In this document: positions 41,054 to 48,311 of the stretch, in pieces
How positions within the stretch are numbered: position 1 is the first letter of the stretch
How the letters are laid out: every line of letters starts with the position of its first letter
Notes under the pieces: generated by a model
The model's input: the letters and a program-made list of their open reading frames with translations, nothing else
Database searches by the model: none
What the model was told of the DNA's origin: nothing
DNA from: Prevotellaceae bacterium UBA1746
GTDB lineage: Bacteria; Bacteroidota; Bacteroidia; Bacteroidales; Bacteroidaceae
Reading direction: 5' to 3'
NCBI GenBank assembly: GCA_002314875.1
Contig: DCHS01000044.1
Coordinates: 1 to 48,832 of the forward strand
Length of the DNA stretch: 48,832 nt
Translations under genes and position numbers: made by a program

Positions 41054-42865
41054 ATGCAAGCAGTCATTCTAGCAGCCGGTATGGGCAAACGCCTTGGCGA
41101 ATTTACAAAGAACCAGACAAAATGTATGGTTCCCGTTAATGGCGTTCGTTTAATTGATCGTGTTATCGGACAATTGTCAAAGCTGAACCTCACCCGTCTT
41201 ATTCTCGTTGTAGGTTATGAAGGACAGAAACTGATTGATTATATTGGTCATCGTTATGATGATGTACTGAAGATCGAATTTATTAATAATCCGATTTACG
41301 ATAAGACCAACAATATCTATTCTCTGGCCCTGGCCAAGGAAGTTCTCTGTCAGGATGATACCTTGCTCCTCGAAAGTGATTTGATTTTCGAGGACAAAAT
41401 GCTTGATCTTCTTGTTAATCATCCAGATAAGGATTTAGCCCTTGTAGCGAAATACGAAAGTTGGATGGATGGCACGATGGTACGCATTGACGATGACCGT
41501 AACATCGTGAATTTTGTTCCCAAAGAAGCTTTCCGCTATGAAGATGTTGATGTGTACTATAAAACCGTCAATATCTATAAGTTCAGCAAGGATTTTTCAA
41601 CAAATTATTACGTTCCTTTCCTGGAAGCTTATAGCCGTGTGATGGGTAACAATGAGTATTACGAGCAGGTTCTTCGTGTTCTCATTCATCTCCATTCCAC
41701 CAATTTAAAAGCTTTGCCTATTACCAACGAGAAGTGGTATGAGATTGACGATGTCCAGGATTTGGATATTGCTTCAACTATTTTCAGTGACGGTGAGGTA
41801 AAGTATCACGAATATCACAAACGCTATGGTGGCTATTGGCGTTTCCCGCAGATGATGGACTTCTGCTATCTCGTCAATCCTTTCTTCCCGCCTAAGCGAA
41901 TGAAGGACGAATTGAAAGCCAATTTTGATGTTCTGCTTGAAAACTATCCTTCCGGAATGTTTGTCAACTCGCTGTTGGCTGGCAAGTACTTTGGCATTAA
42001 GCAGGATTATGTCGTAGTAGGAAACGGTGCTGCCGAACTCATTAAGGTCGTTATGGAGCAGCATACCGGTGATAAGGTTGGAGTGATCTATCCTACGTTC
42101 GATGAATATCCAAACCGTCTGCGTCCTGAGCAGATTGTGCCCTATGTCCTTCAAAGCGATGAATTTGACTATACTGCCGATGATTTGATGAATTTCTTCG
42201 GTGACAAGAATATTTCTCTGCTTTTACTTATTAACCCCGATAACCCCAGTGGCCACTTTATCCCTAAGGCCGATGTCTTGCGGTTGGCAGCGTGGTGTAA
42301 GCAGAAGGATATTTCATTCGTTGTTGACGAGAGTTTCGTTGACTTTACTTATGGTTATGAGGAAAACAGCCTGCTTCATAACGAGATTTTAGAGGAGTTT
42401 CCAAAGATGATGGTGATGAAGTCCATCTCCAAGTCTTATGGTGTTCCTGGTCTGCGTCTGGGTATTTTTGCAACAGCAAATACAGAACTTATTGCCAGAA
42501 TGAAGAAAGAAGTAAGCATTTGGAATATCAATTCTTTTGCAGAGTTCTACCTTCAGATTTATGGCAAATATGAGAAAGACTATAGGAAGGCTTGCGGAAA
42601 GTTCATCGAAGAGCGTGAAAACTTCTACAAAGAACTGAAGACTATTCCTTTCCTCCGTGTGATTCCTTCCCAGGCTAATTATTTCCTTTGTGAAGTAACC
42701 GATAAGTATACGAGTGCAGAACTGACACAGTTGCTCATTGAACACGATGTCATTATCAGCAATTGTGGGCTGAAGAAGAACATGGCCGGTCGCCAGCTGA
42801 TCCGTTTGGCTGTTCGTGACCGTCATGATAATCACAGACTCATTGAAATTCTTCGTTCCTTGTAA
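41054..42865 (+). CDS. Bifunctional LicC/PntC-like nucleotidyltransferase fused to a PLP aminotransferase
   Basis: The 603-residue product joins two enzymes. Residues 1 to about 245 are a nucleotidyltransferase of the LicC type: GMGKRL at 9-14 (nucleotide loop), NNPIYDKTNNIYSLALA, ESD at 107-109 (metal Asp), WMDGTMVRI and KWYEIDDVQDLDIA. Residues about 260-603 are a fold-type I aminotransferase of the HisC/CobD-like group: VVGNGAAELIKVV, NPDNPSGHF, VVDESFVDF and the cofactor lysine Lys460 in SISKSYGVPGLRLG. Both active sites look intact. Fusions of this plan are known for PntC, which makes CMP-2-aminoethylphosphonate, with its transaminase; LicC makes CDP-choline. No phosphonate synthesis gene (pepM, ppd) is in view, so the product may be another amino-alkyl phosphate. 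An OCD-family gene follows 41 bp on. Confidence 0.85.
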   Translation: MQAVILAAGMGKRLGEFTKNQTKCMVPVNGVRLIDRVIGQLSKLNLTRLILVVGYEGQKLIDYIGHRYDDVLKIEFINNPIYDKTNNIYSLALAKEVLCQDDTLLLESDLIFEDKMLDLLVNHPDKDLALVAKYESWMDGTMVRIDDDRNIVNFVPKEAFRYEDVDVYYKTVNIYKFSKDFSTNYYVPFLEAYSRVMGNNEYYEQVLRVLIHLHSTNLKALPITNEKWYEIDDVQDLDIASTIFSDGEVKYHEYHKRYGGYWRFPQMMDFCYLVNPFFPPKRMKDELKANFDVLLENYPSGMFVNSLLAGKYFGIKQDYVVVGNGAAELIKVVMEQHTGDKVGVIYPTFDEYPNRLRPEQIVPYVLQSDEFDYTADDLMNFFGDKNISLLLLINPDNPSGHFIPKADVLRLAAWCKQKDISFVVDESFVDFTYGYEENSLLHNEILEEFPKMMVMKSISKSYGVPGLRLGIFATANTELIARMKKEVSIWNINSFAEFYLQIYGKYEKDYRKACGKFIEERENFYKELKTIPFLRVIPSQANYFLCEVTDKYTSAELTQLLIEHDVIISNCGLKKNMAGRQLIRLAVRDRHDNHRLIEILRSL

Positions 42866-42906
42866 AATTGTTTACAAAATACAGAGTACCCTCAATCTCC
42901 GTTTAT

Positions 42907-43866
42907 ATGAAAATCATCTCAAGTAAAGTCATTCGTGGTTTGAACATCAGTCCTGCTGAATGTGTGACATGGATTCGTGAGAGTTTCGCTCAGAAGAGTG
43001 CTGCACAACTTCCAGCAAAGATTAGTGTTCATCCTGCTGATACTGATTTCTTTACCTCCATGCCTTGTCTCCTTCGAGATGATGAAACTGGCCGTAGATT
43101 CTTTGGAGTAAAAGAAGTGCATCGTATAGAAGGCTCTGTTCCAAGCCTAGGAAGCGATATGATGCTTTATGATGCAAAGAGTGGGGAATTGCTAGCTTTG
43201 ATGGATGCCGATTGGATCACAACAATGCGTACAGGTGCTGTTGCCGCGGTTTCTGCTCAGGCACTCAGGAAGACAGGAGCTCATATTTATGGTTTTGTTG
43301 GACTAGGGAATACAGCACGTGCAACACTTCTTTGTATTTTGGAAAATGAACCGGCTCAACAGTTCCGAGTGAAACTACTCCGCTATAAGGATCAGGCAGA
43401 GAATTTCATTGAGCGTTTCAAAGATTACACGAATGTATCTTTTGAGATAGTGGATGATATAAATATCATGGCGCGTACTGTTGATGTCTTCATCAGTTGT
43501 ATAACAAGTGCCAATGGTTTGTTGGTAGAGGATGAAAAAGATTTTCAGCCCGGTGTGACGGTTATTCCTGTCCACATGCGTGGTTTGCAGAATTGTGATA
43601 CCACCTTTGACCGCGTATTTGGTGACGATACTGATCATGTCAGAGGATTCAAGTATTTCCCACAGTTTAAAGCATACAATGAAATTGGTGAAGTATTAGC
43701 AGGAAGAGATCCTGGTAGGACTTCTGATGTCCAGCGAATCATCGACTACAATTATGGTCTTGCCTTGCACGATGTCGTTTTTGCTTCTAAGATTTATAAG
43801 TTGTTAGAGCACCAGACAATGCAAGAACTCCCTTGGGAGAAAGAAACAGCCAAATACTGGATTTAG
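42907..43866 (+). CDS. Ornithine cyclodeaminase/mu-crystallin family NAD(P)-dependent enzyme
   Basis: From the ATG at 42907 the product has 319 residues (a TTG at 42868 would add 13 without family similarity). It has the family's RTGAVAAVSAQAL segment and the dinucleotide loop GLGNTARATLL (Gly132-x-Gly134) in the Rossmann half, then DVFISCITSANGLL and DRVFGDDTDHVRGFK. Members include ornithine and lysine cyclodeaminases, alanine dehydrogenases, ketimine reductases and enzymes making diaminopropionate; specificity cannot be read from these motifs. Its place right after the fused nucleotidyltransferase/aminotransferase, with no promoter between, suggests it supplies or handles an amino compound for the same pathway. 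No terminator of the usual kind follows directly; the convergent OmpA terminator is 180 bp on. Confidence 0.85.
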   Translation: MKIISSKVIRGLNISPAECVTWIRESFAQKSAAQLPAKISVHPADTDFFTSMPCLLRDDETGRRFFGVKEVHRIEGSVPSLGSDMMLYDAKSGELLALMDADWITTMRTGAVAAVSAQALRKTGAHIYGFVGLGNTARATLLCILENEPAQQFRVKLLRYKDQAENFIERFKDYTNVSFEIVDDINIMARTVDVFISCITSANGLLVEDEKDFQPGVTVIPVHMRGLQNCDTTFDRVFGDDTDHVRGFKYFPQFKAYNEIGEVLAGRDPGRTSDVQRIIDYNYGLALHDVVFASKIYKLLEHQTMQELPWEKETAKYWI

Positions 43867-43958
43867 TTTTTTCCCTCGGACTATTATTTAACTGCGACGG
43901 ACCTTTTTGTTTTCCTACTATTGTTTGTTGATTGTGTCACGATTGTAAGCATATTACG

Positions 43959-43993
43959 TCACATAAGTGAAAATATCGTACCACATATGTGAT
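43959..43993. promoter_or_regulatory. Two palindromic CACATAWGTG sites 22 bp apart
   Basis: TCACATAAGTGA (43959-43970) and CCACATATGTGA (43981-43992) are near-identical palindromes spaced by 22 bp, two turns of the helix. They look like a dimeric operator but lie between the 3' ends of two converging genes. No promoter consensus is seen close by. Confidence 0.35.
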
Positions 43994-44033
43994 ACAACAT
44001 AAATCTCCGCTACAATAATCTATATATCGCAGG

Positions 44034-44081
44034 TAAAAAAGAAAATCCCCCTTTCAAGTTGTTGACTTGAGAGGGGGATTT
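44034..44081 (-). terminator. Intrinsic terminator of the OmpA-like gene
   Basis: A 17-bp stem with one G-U pair (44043-44059 with 44065-44081) has a five-base loop. On the minus strand it is followed by TTC and six Ts. It may also slow transcription from the OCD gene on the other strand. Confidence 0.92.
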
Positions 44082-44113
44082 GTAATTCCCGTCAGAAGAC
44101 GGAAAGAAAAGGA

Positions 44114-44839
44114 TTACTGAAGAGTACCGTTGTTAGCAGCTTCAATCATTTCCTTAGAGGGGAGGATGAATACTTCTACGCGACGGTTCTGAGCCTTACC
44201 TTCTGCAGTTTCGTTGCTAGCTACGGGGTTAGCTTCGCCAAGACCCTGAACGCTGCTGATCTGAGTAGCAGTAGCACCGTTAGCCTTGAGGTAGTTGCTT
44301 ACAGCGGTAGCACGAGAGAGAGAGAGGTCGAGGTTCTTCTGAGCACTCTGTTCTGCGGTGCAGCCCTTGAAAGGAGTGTTGTCAGTGTAACCGATGATGT
44401 TAACGTCCATATCGTCAGTGAGAACGTTCTGAGCGAAGCTGTTAAGGCTGCTCTGAGCAGAAGCGTTAAGAGTGCTCTTACCGGTAGCGAAGAGAATACC
44501 GCTATCGAAGGTTACCTTAACGTAGCTGGTACCGTCACCATCCTGGAGGAGTTCAGCGTTAGCACCATTGAGGGCAGCAGCTGCCTTAGCTGCCTTGTCC
44601 ATCTTGTGACCGATGAGAGAACCTGCAGTTGCACCTACAGCAACACCAGCTGCAGCAGCAATAGAGGTAGTCTTAGCAGTGTTAGTGCCAGCGAGCTTGC
44701 TGACGAGAAGACCGATACCGGTACCGAGGGCGCCACCACTGGCACCACCAATCATACCACCCTTAGCTGCGTTGGTGAGTTCGCAAGATGACATGAGGAA
44801 ACATGCAACAAGTGCAAAAATGAAAGATTTAAACTTCAT
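44114..44839 (-). CDS. OmpA-family lipoprotein with glycine-zipper segment
   Basis: The 241-residue product has a lipoprotein signal (FIFALVACFLMSSC, Cys19), a glycine- and alanine-rich stretch with GxxxG spacing (about residues 27-80, GGMIGGASGGALGTGIG and AGVAVGATAGSLIG) and a C-terminal OmpA-like peptidoglycan-binding domain with GYTDNT, LSLSRATAVSNYL and NRRVEVFI, where the Asp and Arg that hold diaminopimelate are conserved. It should tie the outer membrane to the cell wall, like YiaD/Pal-type proteins. The strong codon bias (almost uniform gct/cgt/aag usage) resembles that of the ribosomal genes here and suggests high expression. It is a single gene with its own promoter and terminator. 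Confidence 0.92.
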   Translation of the reverse strand: MKFKSFIFALVACFLMSSCELTNAAKGGMIGGASGGALGTGIGLLVSKLAGTNTAKTTSIAAAAGVAVGATAGSLIGHKMDKAAKAAAALNGANAELLQDGDGTSYVKVTFDSGILFATGKSTLNASAQSSLNSFAQNVLTDDMDVNIIGYTDNTPFKGCTAEQSAQKNLDLSLSRATAVSNYLKANGATATQISSVQGLGEANPVASNETAEGKAQNRRVEVFILPSKEMIEAANNGTLQ

Positions 44840-44937
44840 AATTGAAAATTGTTTGATTAATAAAAAATATAGTTCGTTTTTGATATCTTAAAGTTAAGAA
44901 TTACTATCCTTTACTGAATTTTTATTAAAATCAACTG

Positions 44938-44969
44938 CAAAATTACGCATTATTGAATTAAATAGCAAG
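44938..44969 (-). promoter_or_regulatory. Promoter of the OmpA-like gene
   Basis: On the minus strand TAATTTTG (44938-44945) is preceded at 20 nt by CTTG (44966-44969), one base off TTTG. The leader is about 95 nt. Confidence 0.55.
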
Positions 44970-44987
44970 AGTTTTCAAAAAAAATCG

Positions 44988-45021
44988 TAACTTTGCAACG
45001 ATTATTTAGACGAAAGTCTAA
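44988..45021 (+). promoter_or_regulatory. -7 box and leader hairpin before the TPR-like membrane protein
   Basis: TAACTTTG (44988-44995) is a good -7 element, though no TTTG lies at the right distance upstream. Just after the expected start, TTAGAC/GTCTAA (45006-45021) forms a perfect 6-bp hairpin with a GAAA tetraloop. Confidence 0.45.
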
Positions 45022-45091
45022 TATTAGTTTACAAAACAATAATTTCAAAATAAATTTTCACCCCTTTCGGGTCTTGTAAAACAGTTTTCGT

Positions 45092-46060
45092 ATGAGTGAC
45101 ATTCAAATTTCCTCTATTGAGAATGAGGAAAAAAGTACTCTAGGCAATCCAGCTAACGGTGTTACACCGATGAACGAAAAACCCCGTAAAAAGAAGTCTC
45201 GTACTCCTCTTATAATATTTATATTATTACTGATCGCTGCAGCTTGCGGTGGTGGCTATTATTATTACGAGCAGATGAATGCTCAGAATATGGAATCTAA
45301 TGCCTACCAACGTCTTGAAACCAGCGAAAATGTTGAAGACTATCAGGCCTTTCTTGATGCCTATCCTAAAAGTCAGTTTGTCCGCGATGTCCAAAAACGT
45401 ATGCAAAAGTTGAAGGATATGTACGAGACCTGGGAGGAACTATGCATTTGTGGTACCCAGAATGATTTCCTCCGTTTCAAGCAGAACTATCCCAAGAGTC
45501 TTCTTTTAGGCAAGGCTGATTTGAAGATTGACTCTCTTGACTGGGCGGATGCCAAGCATGAAAACACTGCAGAAGCAGTCGAAACGTATTTGAAGAATCA
45601 TCCCAATGGCAAGTACATCATTGAAGCCAACGATCTTGCTAAGAAGATTCAAGATACTCAGGCTGATCCCGAGGAACTCGCTATGATTTCCAACGCTATC
45701 CACACCTTCTATGATGCTTTCGGCGCTAATAATGTTGATCGTGTATACAGCGTTATTACCCCGACAATGACCCGCTTCCTCAATAAGGCGAATGCTACAA
45801 AGGTTGATGTTGGCGAAATCATCACAAGTACCTATACTTCTCATATCAAGAGCTGTCGTTTTACTGTTAATGACGACTTTAAAACCACGAAGGTCACTGA
45901 TTCAGAAAATAATGTAACATACGATGTTGAATTCACTGTAGATCAGCATATTATTCGCGACAATGAAGGTAAGACCTTTGGCTCTTATATGGTGAACGCT
46001 ACTTTGACAGGTCAGTATATGATTTCTGCGTTAACGATGAAGGAAGTTTCCAGAAAATAA
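45092..46060 (+). CDS. Membrane-anchored protein with TPR-like repeats and NTF2-like C-terminus (unknown)
   Basis: The 322-residue product has a polar N-terminus, a basic stretch (KPRKKKSR), one membrane helix (TPLIIFILLLIAAACGGGYYYY, about residues 38-59) and a periplasmic part. In the latter, three segments share the pattern x-F/Y-L-x-x-Y/H-P-x-[SG]-x-[YFL] (YQAFLDAYPKSQFV, FLRFKQNYPKSLLL, VETYLKNHPNGKYI), like the helical repeats of BamD-type proteins. From about residue 200 the sequence (AIHTFYDAFGANNVDRVYSVITP) looks like an NTF2/SnoaL-type domain. I do not recognise a named family. Orientation would be N-in, with the repeats in the periplasm. The MaoC gene is 82 bp downstream. Confidence 0.75.
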   Translation: MSDIQISSIENEEKSTLGNPANGVTPMNEKPRKKKSRTPLIIFILLLIAAACGGGYYYYEQMNAQNMESNAYQRLETSENVEDYQAFLDAYPKSQFVRDVQKRMQKLKDMYETWEELCICGTQNDFLRFKQNYPKSLLLGKADLKIDSLDWADAKHENTAEAVETYLKNHPNGKYIIEANDLAKKIQDTQADPEELAMISNAIHTFYDAFGANNVDRVYSVITPTMTRFLNKANATKVDVGEIITSTYTSHIKSCRFTVNDDFKTTKVTDSENNVTYDVEFTVDQHIIRDNEGKTFGSYMVNATLTGQYMISALTMKEVSRK

Positions 46061-46142
46061 ACTTTCCTTTGAAGATCTTTTATTTGAATAATGTGCATTA
46101 GGCACAATGCTATTGATAATTGTTTAACTTATTATTTATAAT

Positions 46143-46598
46143 ATGTTAGTCATCAATTCTTACGACGAATTTGCCAGTTACCTTGGTAAGGAACTCGGCA
46201 CTACCGAATGGTTTGCAGTAGATCAGGAACGCATCAACCAGTTTGCAGATGCAACCCTTGATCATCAGTGGATTCATGTAGATCCCGAACGTGCTAAGGA
46301 CGGTCCCTTCGGTCAGACCATCGTTCATGGTTATCTGACCTTGAGTCTTCTTCCTTATTTCTGGGAGCAGATTGTTAAGGTCAATAATTTGAAAATGATG
46401 GTCAACTACGGTATGGATAAGATGAAGTTCGGTCAGGCTGTATTGAGCGGTCAGCGCCTTCGTCTTAATGCATCTCTTGTAGGTATTGCTAATTTGCGTG
46501 GTATCTGCAAGGCAGAAATCTCTTTCAAGATTGAAATCGAAGATCAGAAGAAGCCCGCTCTCACTGGTGTGGCAACTTTCCTCTACCACTTCAATTAA
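46143..46598 (+). CDS. MaoC-family (R)-specific enoyl-CoA hydratase-like protein
   Basis: The 151-residue single hot-dog domain has the hydratase signature FADATLDHQWIHVDPERA (catalytic Asp and His five residues apart) followed by GPFGQTIVHGYLTLSLLP. Such proteins hydrate 2-enoyl-CoA or act on beta-hydroxyacyl chains in the cytoplasm. No beta-oxidation or polyhydroxyalkanoate gene is nearby, so its role is open. The YigZ gene starts 12 bp after its stop, suggesting cotranscription. Confidence 0.88.
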   Translation: MLVINSYDEFASYLGKELGTTEWFAVDQERINQFADATLDHQWIHVDPERAKDGPFGQTIVHGYLTLSLLPYFWEQIVKVNNLKMMVNYGMDKMKFGQAVLSGQRLRLNASLVGIANLRGICKAEISFKIEIEDQKKPALTGVATFLYHFN

Positions 46599-46609
46599 TA
46601 CGAAAAACT

Positions 46610-47254
46610 TTGAAGGATTCCTATTTAACCATATCAAGCGAGGGCGAATCTCAGTTTGTTGAGAAGCGCTCTCGCTTCTTGTCTTTTGCTCGACATATTG
46701 AGAGTGAAGAGGAGGCAAAAGAGTTTGTTGCGGAAATTCGTAAGAAATACTACGATGCCCGCCATGTCTGCTATGCCTATGCTCTTGGCTATGATGTTTG
46801 GACAGAGGACTATGATCCCATTGCCCGTGGAACGGCAATCACTCGTGCCAATGATGATGGCGAACCGGGAGGTTCTGCTGGGAAGCCCATCCTCGGCCAA
46901 ATGCGAAGTCGCAATCTCACCAATGTTGTAGTGGCAGTTGTTCGCTACTTTGGAGGTGTAAAATTGGGAACCGGTGGTCTTGCAGTTGCTTATAAGACAG
47001 CCTCAGCTGACGCTCTGGATGCAGCAACGGTTGAAGAACGCCTGATGATGAGCAAGTTCACGGTTGATGTTCCTTATACAGAGGCAGATACAGCTATGCG
47101 CTTTATCCGTGAAGGAGGTGCAGAAATCATCGGTCGTGACTACACAGCAACCACAACACTCTTGACCGTAGAAGTACGTCAGAGTCTTGAACCTGCCCTT
47201 CGTGAACGTTTAGTCAAAATCCTTACCCTTAAATTTGTCGGTGAAGAAGAATGA
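46610..47254 (+). CDS. YigZ/IMPACT family protein
   Basis: The 214-residue product, from a TTG start at 46610, has the N-terminal UPF0029 domain with RSRFLSFARHIESEEEAK, ARHVCYAYALG, DDGEPGGSAGKPILGQM and VVRYFGGVKLGTGGL, and a C-terminal DUF1949 ferredoxin-like domain (SKFTVDVPYTEADTAMRFI onward). The eukaryotic relative IMPACT regulates translation through Gcn2; the bacterial role is not settled. The start is fixed by the conserved SYLTISSEGESQFVEKRSRFL beginning and by the MaoC stop 12 bp upstream. The TGA stop lies in the stem of the terminator shared with the convergent licD gene. Confidence 0.9.
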   Translation: MKDSYLTISSEGESQFVEKRSRFLSFARHIESEEEAKEFVAEIRKKYYDARHVCYAYALGYDVWTEDYDPIARGTAITRANDDGEPGGSAGKPILGQMRSRNLTNVVVAVVRYFGGVKLGTGGLAVAYKTASADALDAATVEERLMMSKFTVDVPYTEADTAMRFIREGGAEIIGRDYTATTTLLTVEVRQSLEPALRERLVKILTLKFVGEEE

Positions 47255-47289
47255 ATCAAGCCCATGACCACACGGCCATGGGCTTGATT
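47254..47289. terminator. Hairpin between convergent yigZ and licD genes
   Basis: A perfect 13-bp stem (47254-47266 with 47277-47289), extended by CC/GG, begins inside the yigZ stop codon. The T run is weak on both sides, so it may act by stopping polymerase from either direction or by blocking mRNA decay. Confidence 0.65.
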
Positions 47290-47318
47290 GGTAATGTCTG
47301 GTAGTTCCGGCTATCAGA

Positions 47319-48128
47319 TTACTCTTTAATTAACTCGGGGATGTAGAACACTGAGTGAATCTGGCGCTTTTCAACAGGAGGAATGTCCATGTAATTGCGG
47401 TAGAGATCGGTGAGGTAAGCATCTACAACCTTTGGAGCCGGAAACTCTTTGCCTTCGAAAGTAATTGTAGAAAGCGGGAAAGTCTTGCTCTTCAAATGAA
47501 GGAAACCATTACCGCTATTGATGGGTGCACAAGCAAATATATCAGATTTTGGACAGCAAACACAGAGCAACTTCCAGATTCCTGAGCAGATCAAATATTT
47601 TGCACCGAACCAAAAGAACTCTGCAAAAGAACGGAAAGAGTAGTGGTGTGCCTTGCGAAGAATCGAACGGCTCTTGGAAATTCCAGGGATGAGTTTGCGG
47701 GAAAACTTGCGACCTATCTTTGGATAATCAATGAACGCAAAGATATCCACATAAAGTCCCTTGTCATAGGGTGCAGAGAATTCATCGCCGCCCTCAACAA
47801 AGAAGGAGTTCTGGTTTCTCACCTTGACAATCGGTTCCATGCTGGGATCTGTCTCTGGTGTCTGTAACAAGAGTTCTTTGGGAAGTTCAGCGGGGGCGAT
47901 AGCAATAAAGCGATTCAGGTCTGTCTGCGTCATGCCAATATCGATGTCGTCATCCCAAGGGATGAAACCACCATGACGGATAGCGCCGAGAAGCGTTCCG
48001 CTGTCCAGCCAGTATTCAATCTGGTGCTTTTTACAGATGCGGTCAATCTCCTCGAGAATCTCCAGTTGTTTCAACTGGCAGGCACGAAGCATTTCGCTCT
48101 GGTATTTTGCAAGATATTCGTTATGCAT
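47319..48128 (-). CDS. LicD-family transferase (phosphocholine or similar group onto glycans)
   Basis: The 269-residue product has the LicD core YWLDSGTLLGAIRHGGFIPWDDDIDIGM (about residues 40-67), in which the acidic cluster WDDDIDIG binds metal, followed by FVEGGDEFSAPYDKGLYVDIFAFIDYP. LicD proteins transfer phosphocholine or other phospho-alcohol groups from a CDP-activated donor to surface polysaccharides at the inner face of the membrane. The second half has a hydrophobic stretch (FWFGAKYLICSGIWKLLCVCC) that may rest on the membrane. It has its own promoter. The only candidate for a donor-making enzyme in the window is the fused nucleotidyltransferase at 41054. Confidence 0.9.
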   Translation of the reverse strand: MHNEYLAKYQSEMLRACQLKQLEILEEIDRICKKHQIEYWLDSGTLLGAIRHGGFIPWDDDIDIGMTQTDLNRFIAIAPAELPKELLLQTPETDPSMEPIVKVRNQNSFFVEGGDEFSAPYDKGLYVDIFAFIDYPKIGRKFSRKLIPGISKSRSILRKAHHYSFRSFAEFFWFGAKYLICSGIWKLLCVCCPKSDIFACAPINSGNGFLHLKSKTFPLSTITFEGKEFPAPKVVDAYLTDLYRNYMDIPPVEKRQIHSVFYIPELIKE

Positions 48129-48151
48129 GATTCTATCTTTAAATTGTTTGG

Positions 48152-48182
48152 CAAAAGTACGAATTATTTCGTAAGTGACAAA
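48152..48182 (-). promoter_or_regulatory. Promoter of the licD-like gene
   Basis: On the minus strand TACTTTTG (48152-48159) follows TTTG (48179-48182) with a 19-nt spacer, leaving a leader of about 20 nt. Confidence 0.65.
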
Positions 48183-48239
48183 ATTATATGACTTTTTGGC
48201 TTGCTAATGTAATTTATTTGTATAATTTTCGAGGAATAA

Positions 48240-48271
48240 TTTGGTAGGATGCTTTGTATTTCGTAATTTTG
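48240..48271 (+). promoter_or_regulatory. Promoter of the PPi-phosphofructokinase gene
   Basis: TTTG (48240-48243), a 20-nt spacer and TAATTTTG (48264-48271), about 35 nt before the ATG at 48312. Confidence 0.7.
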
Positions 48272-48311
48272 TAACGAAAATTATCAATTTAATATATAAC
48301 AAAAAAATCAA

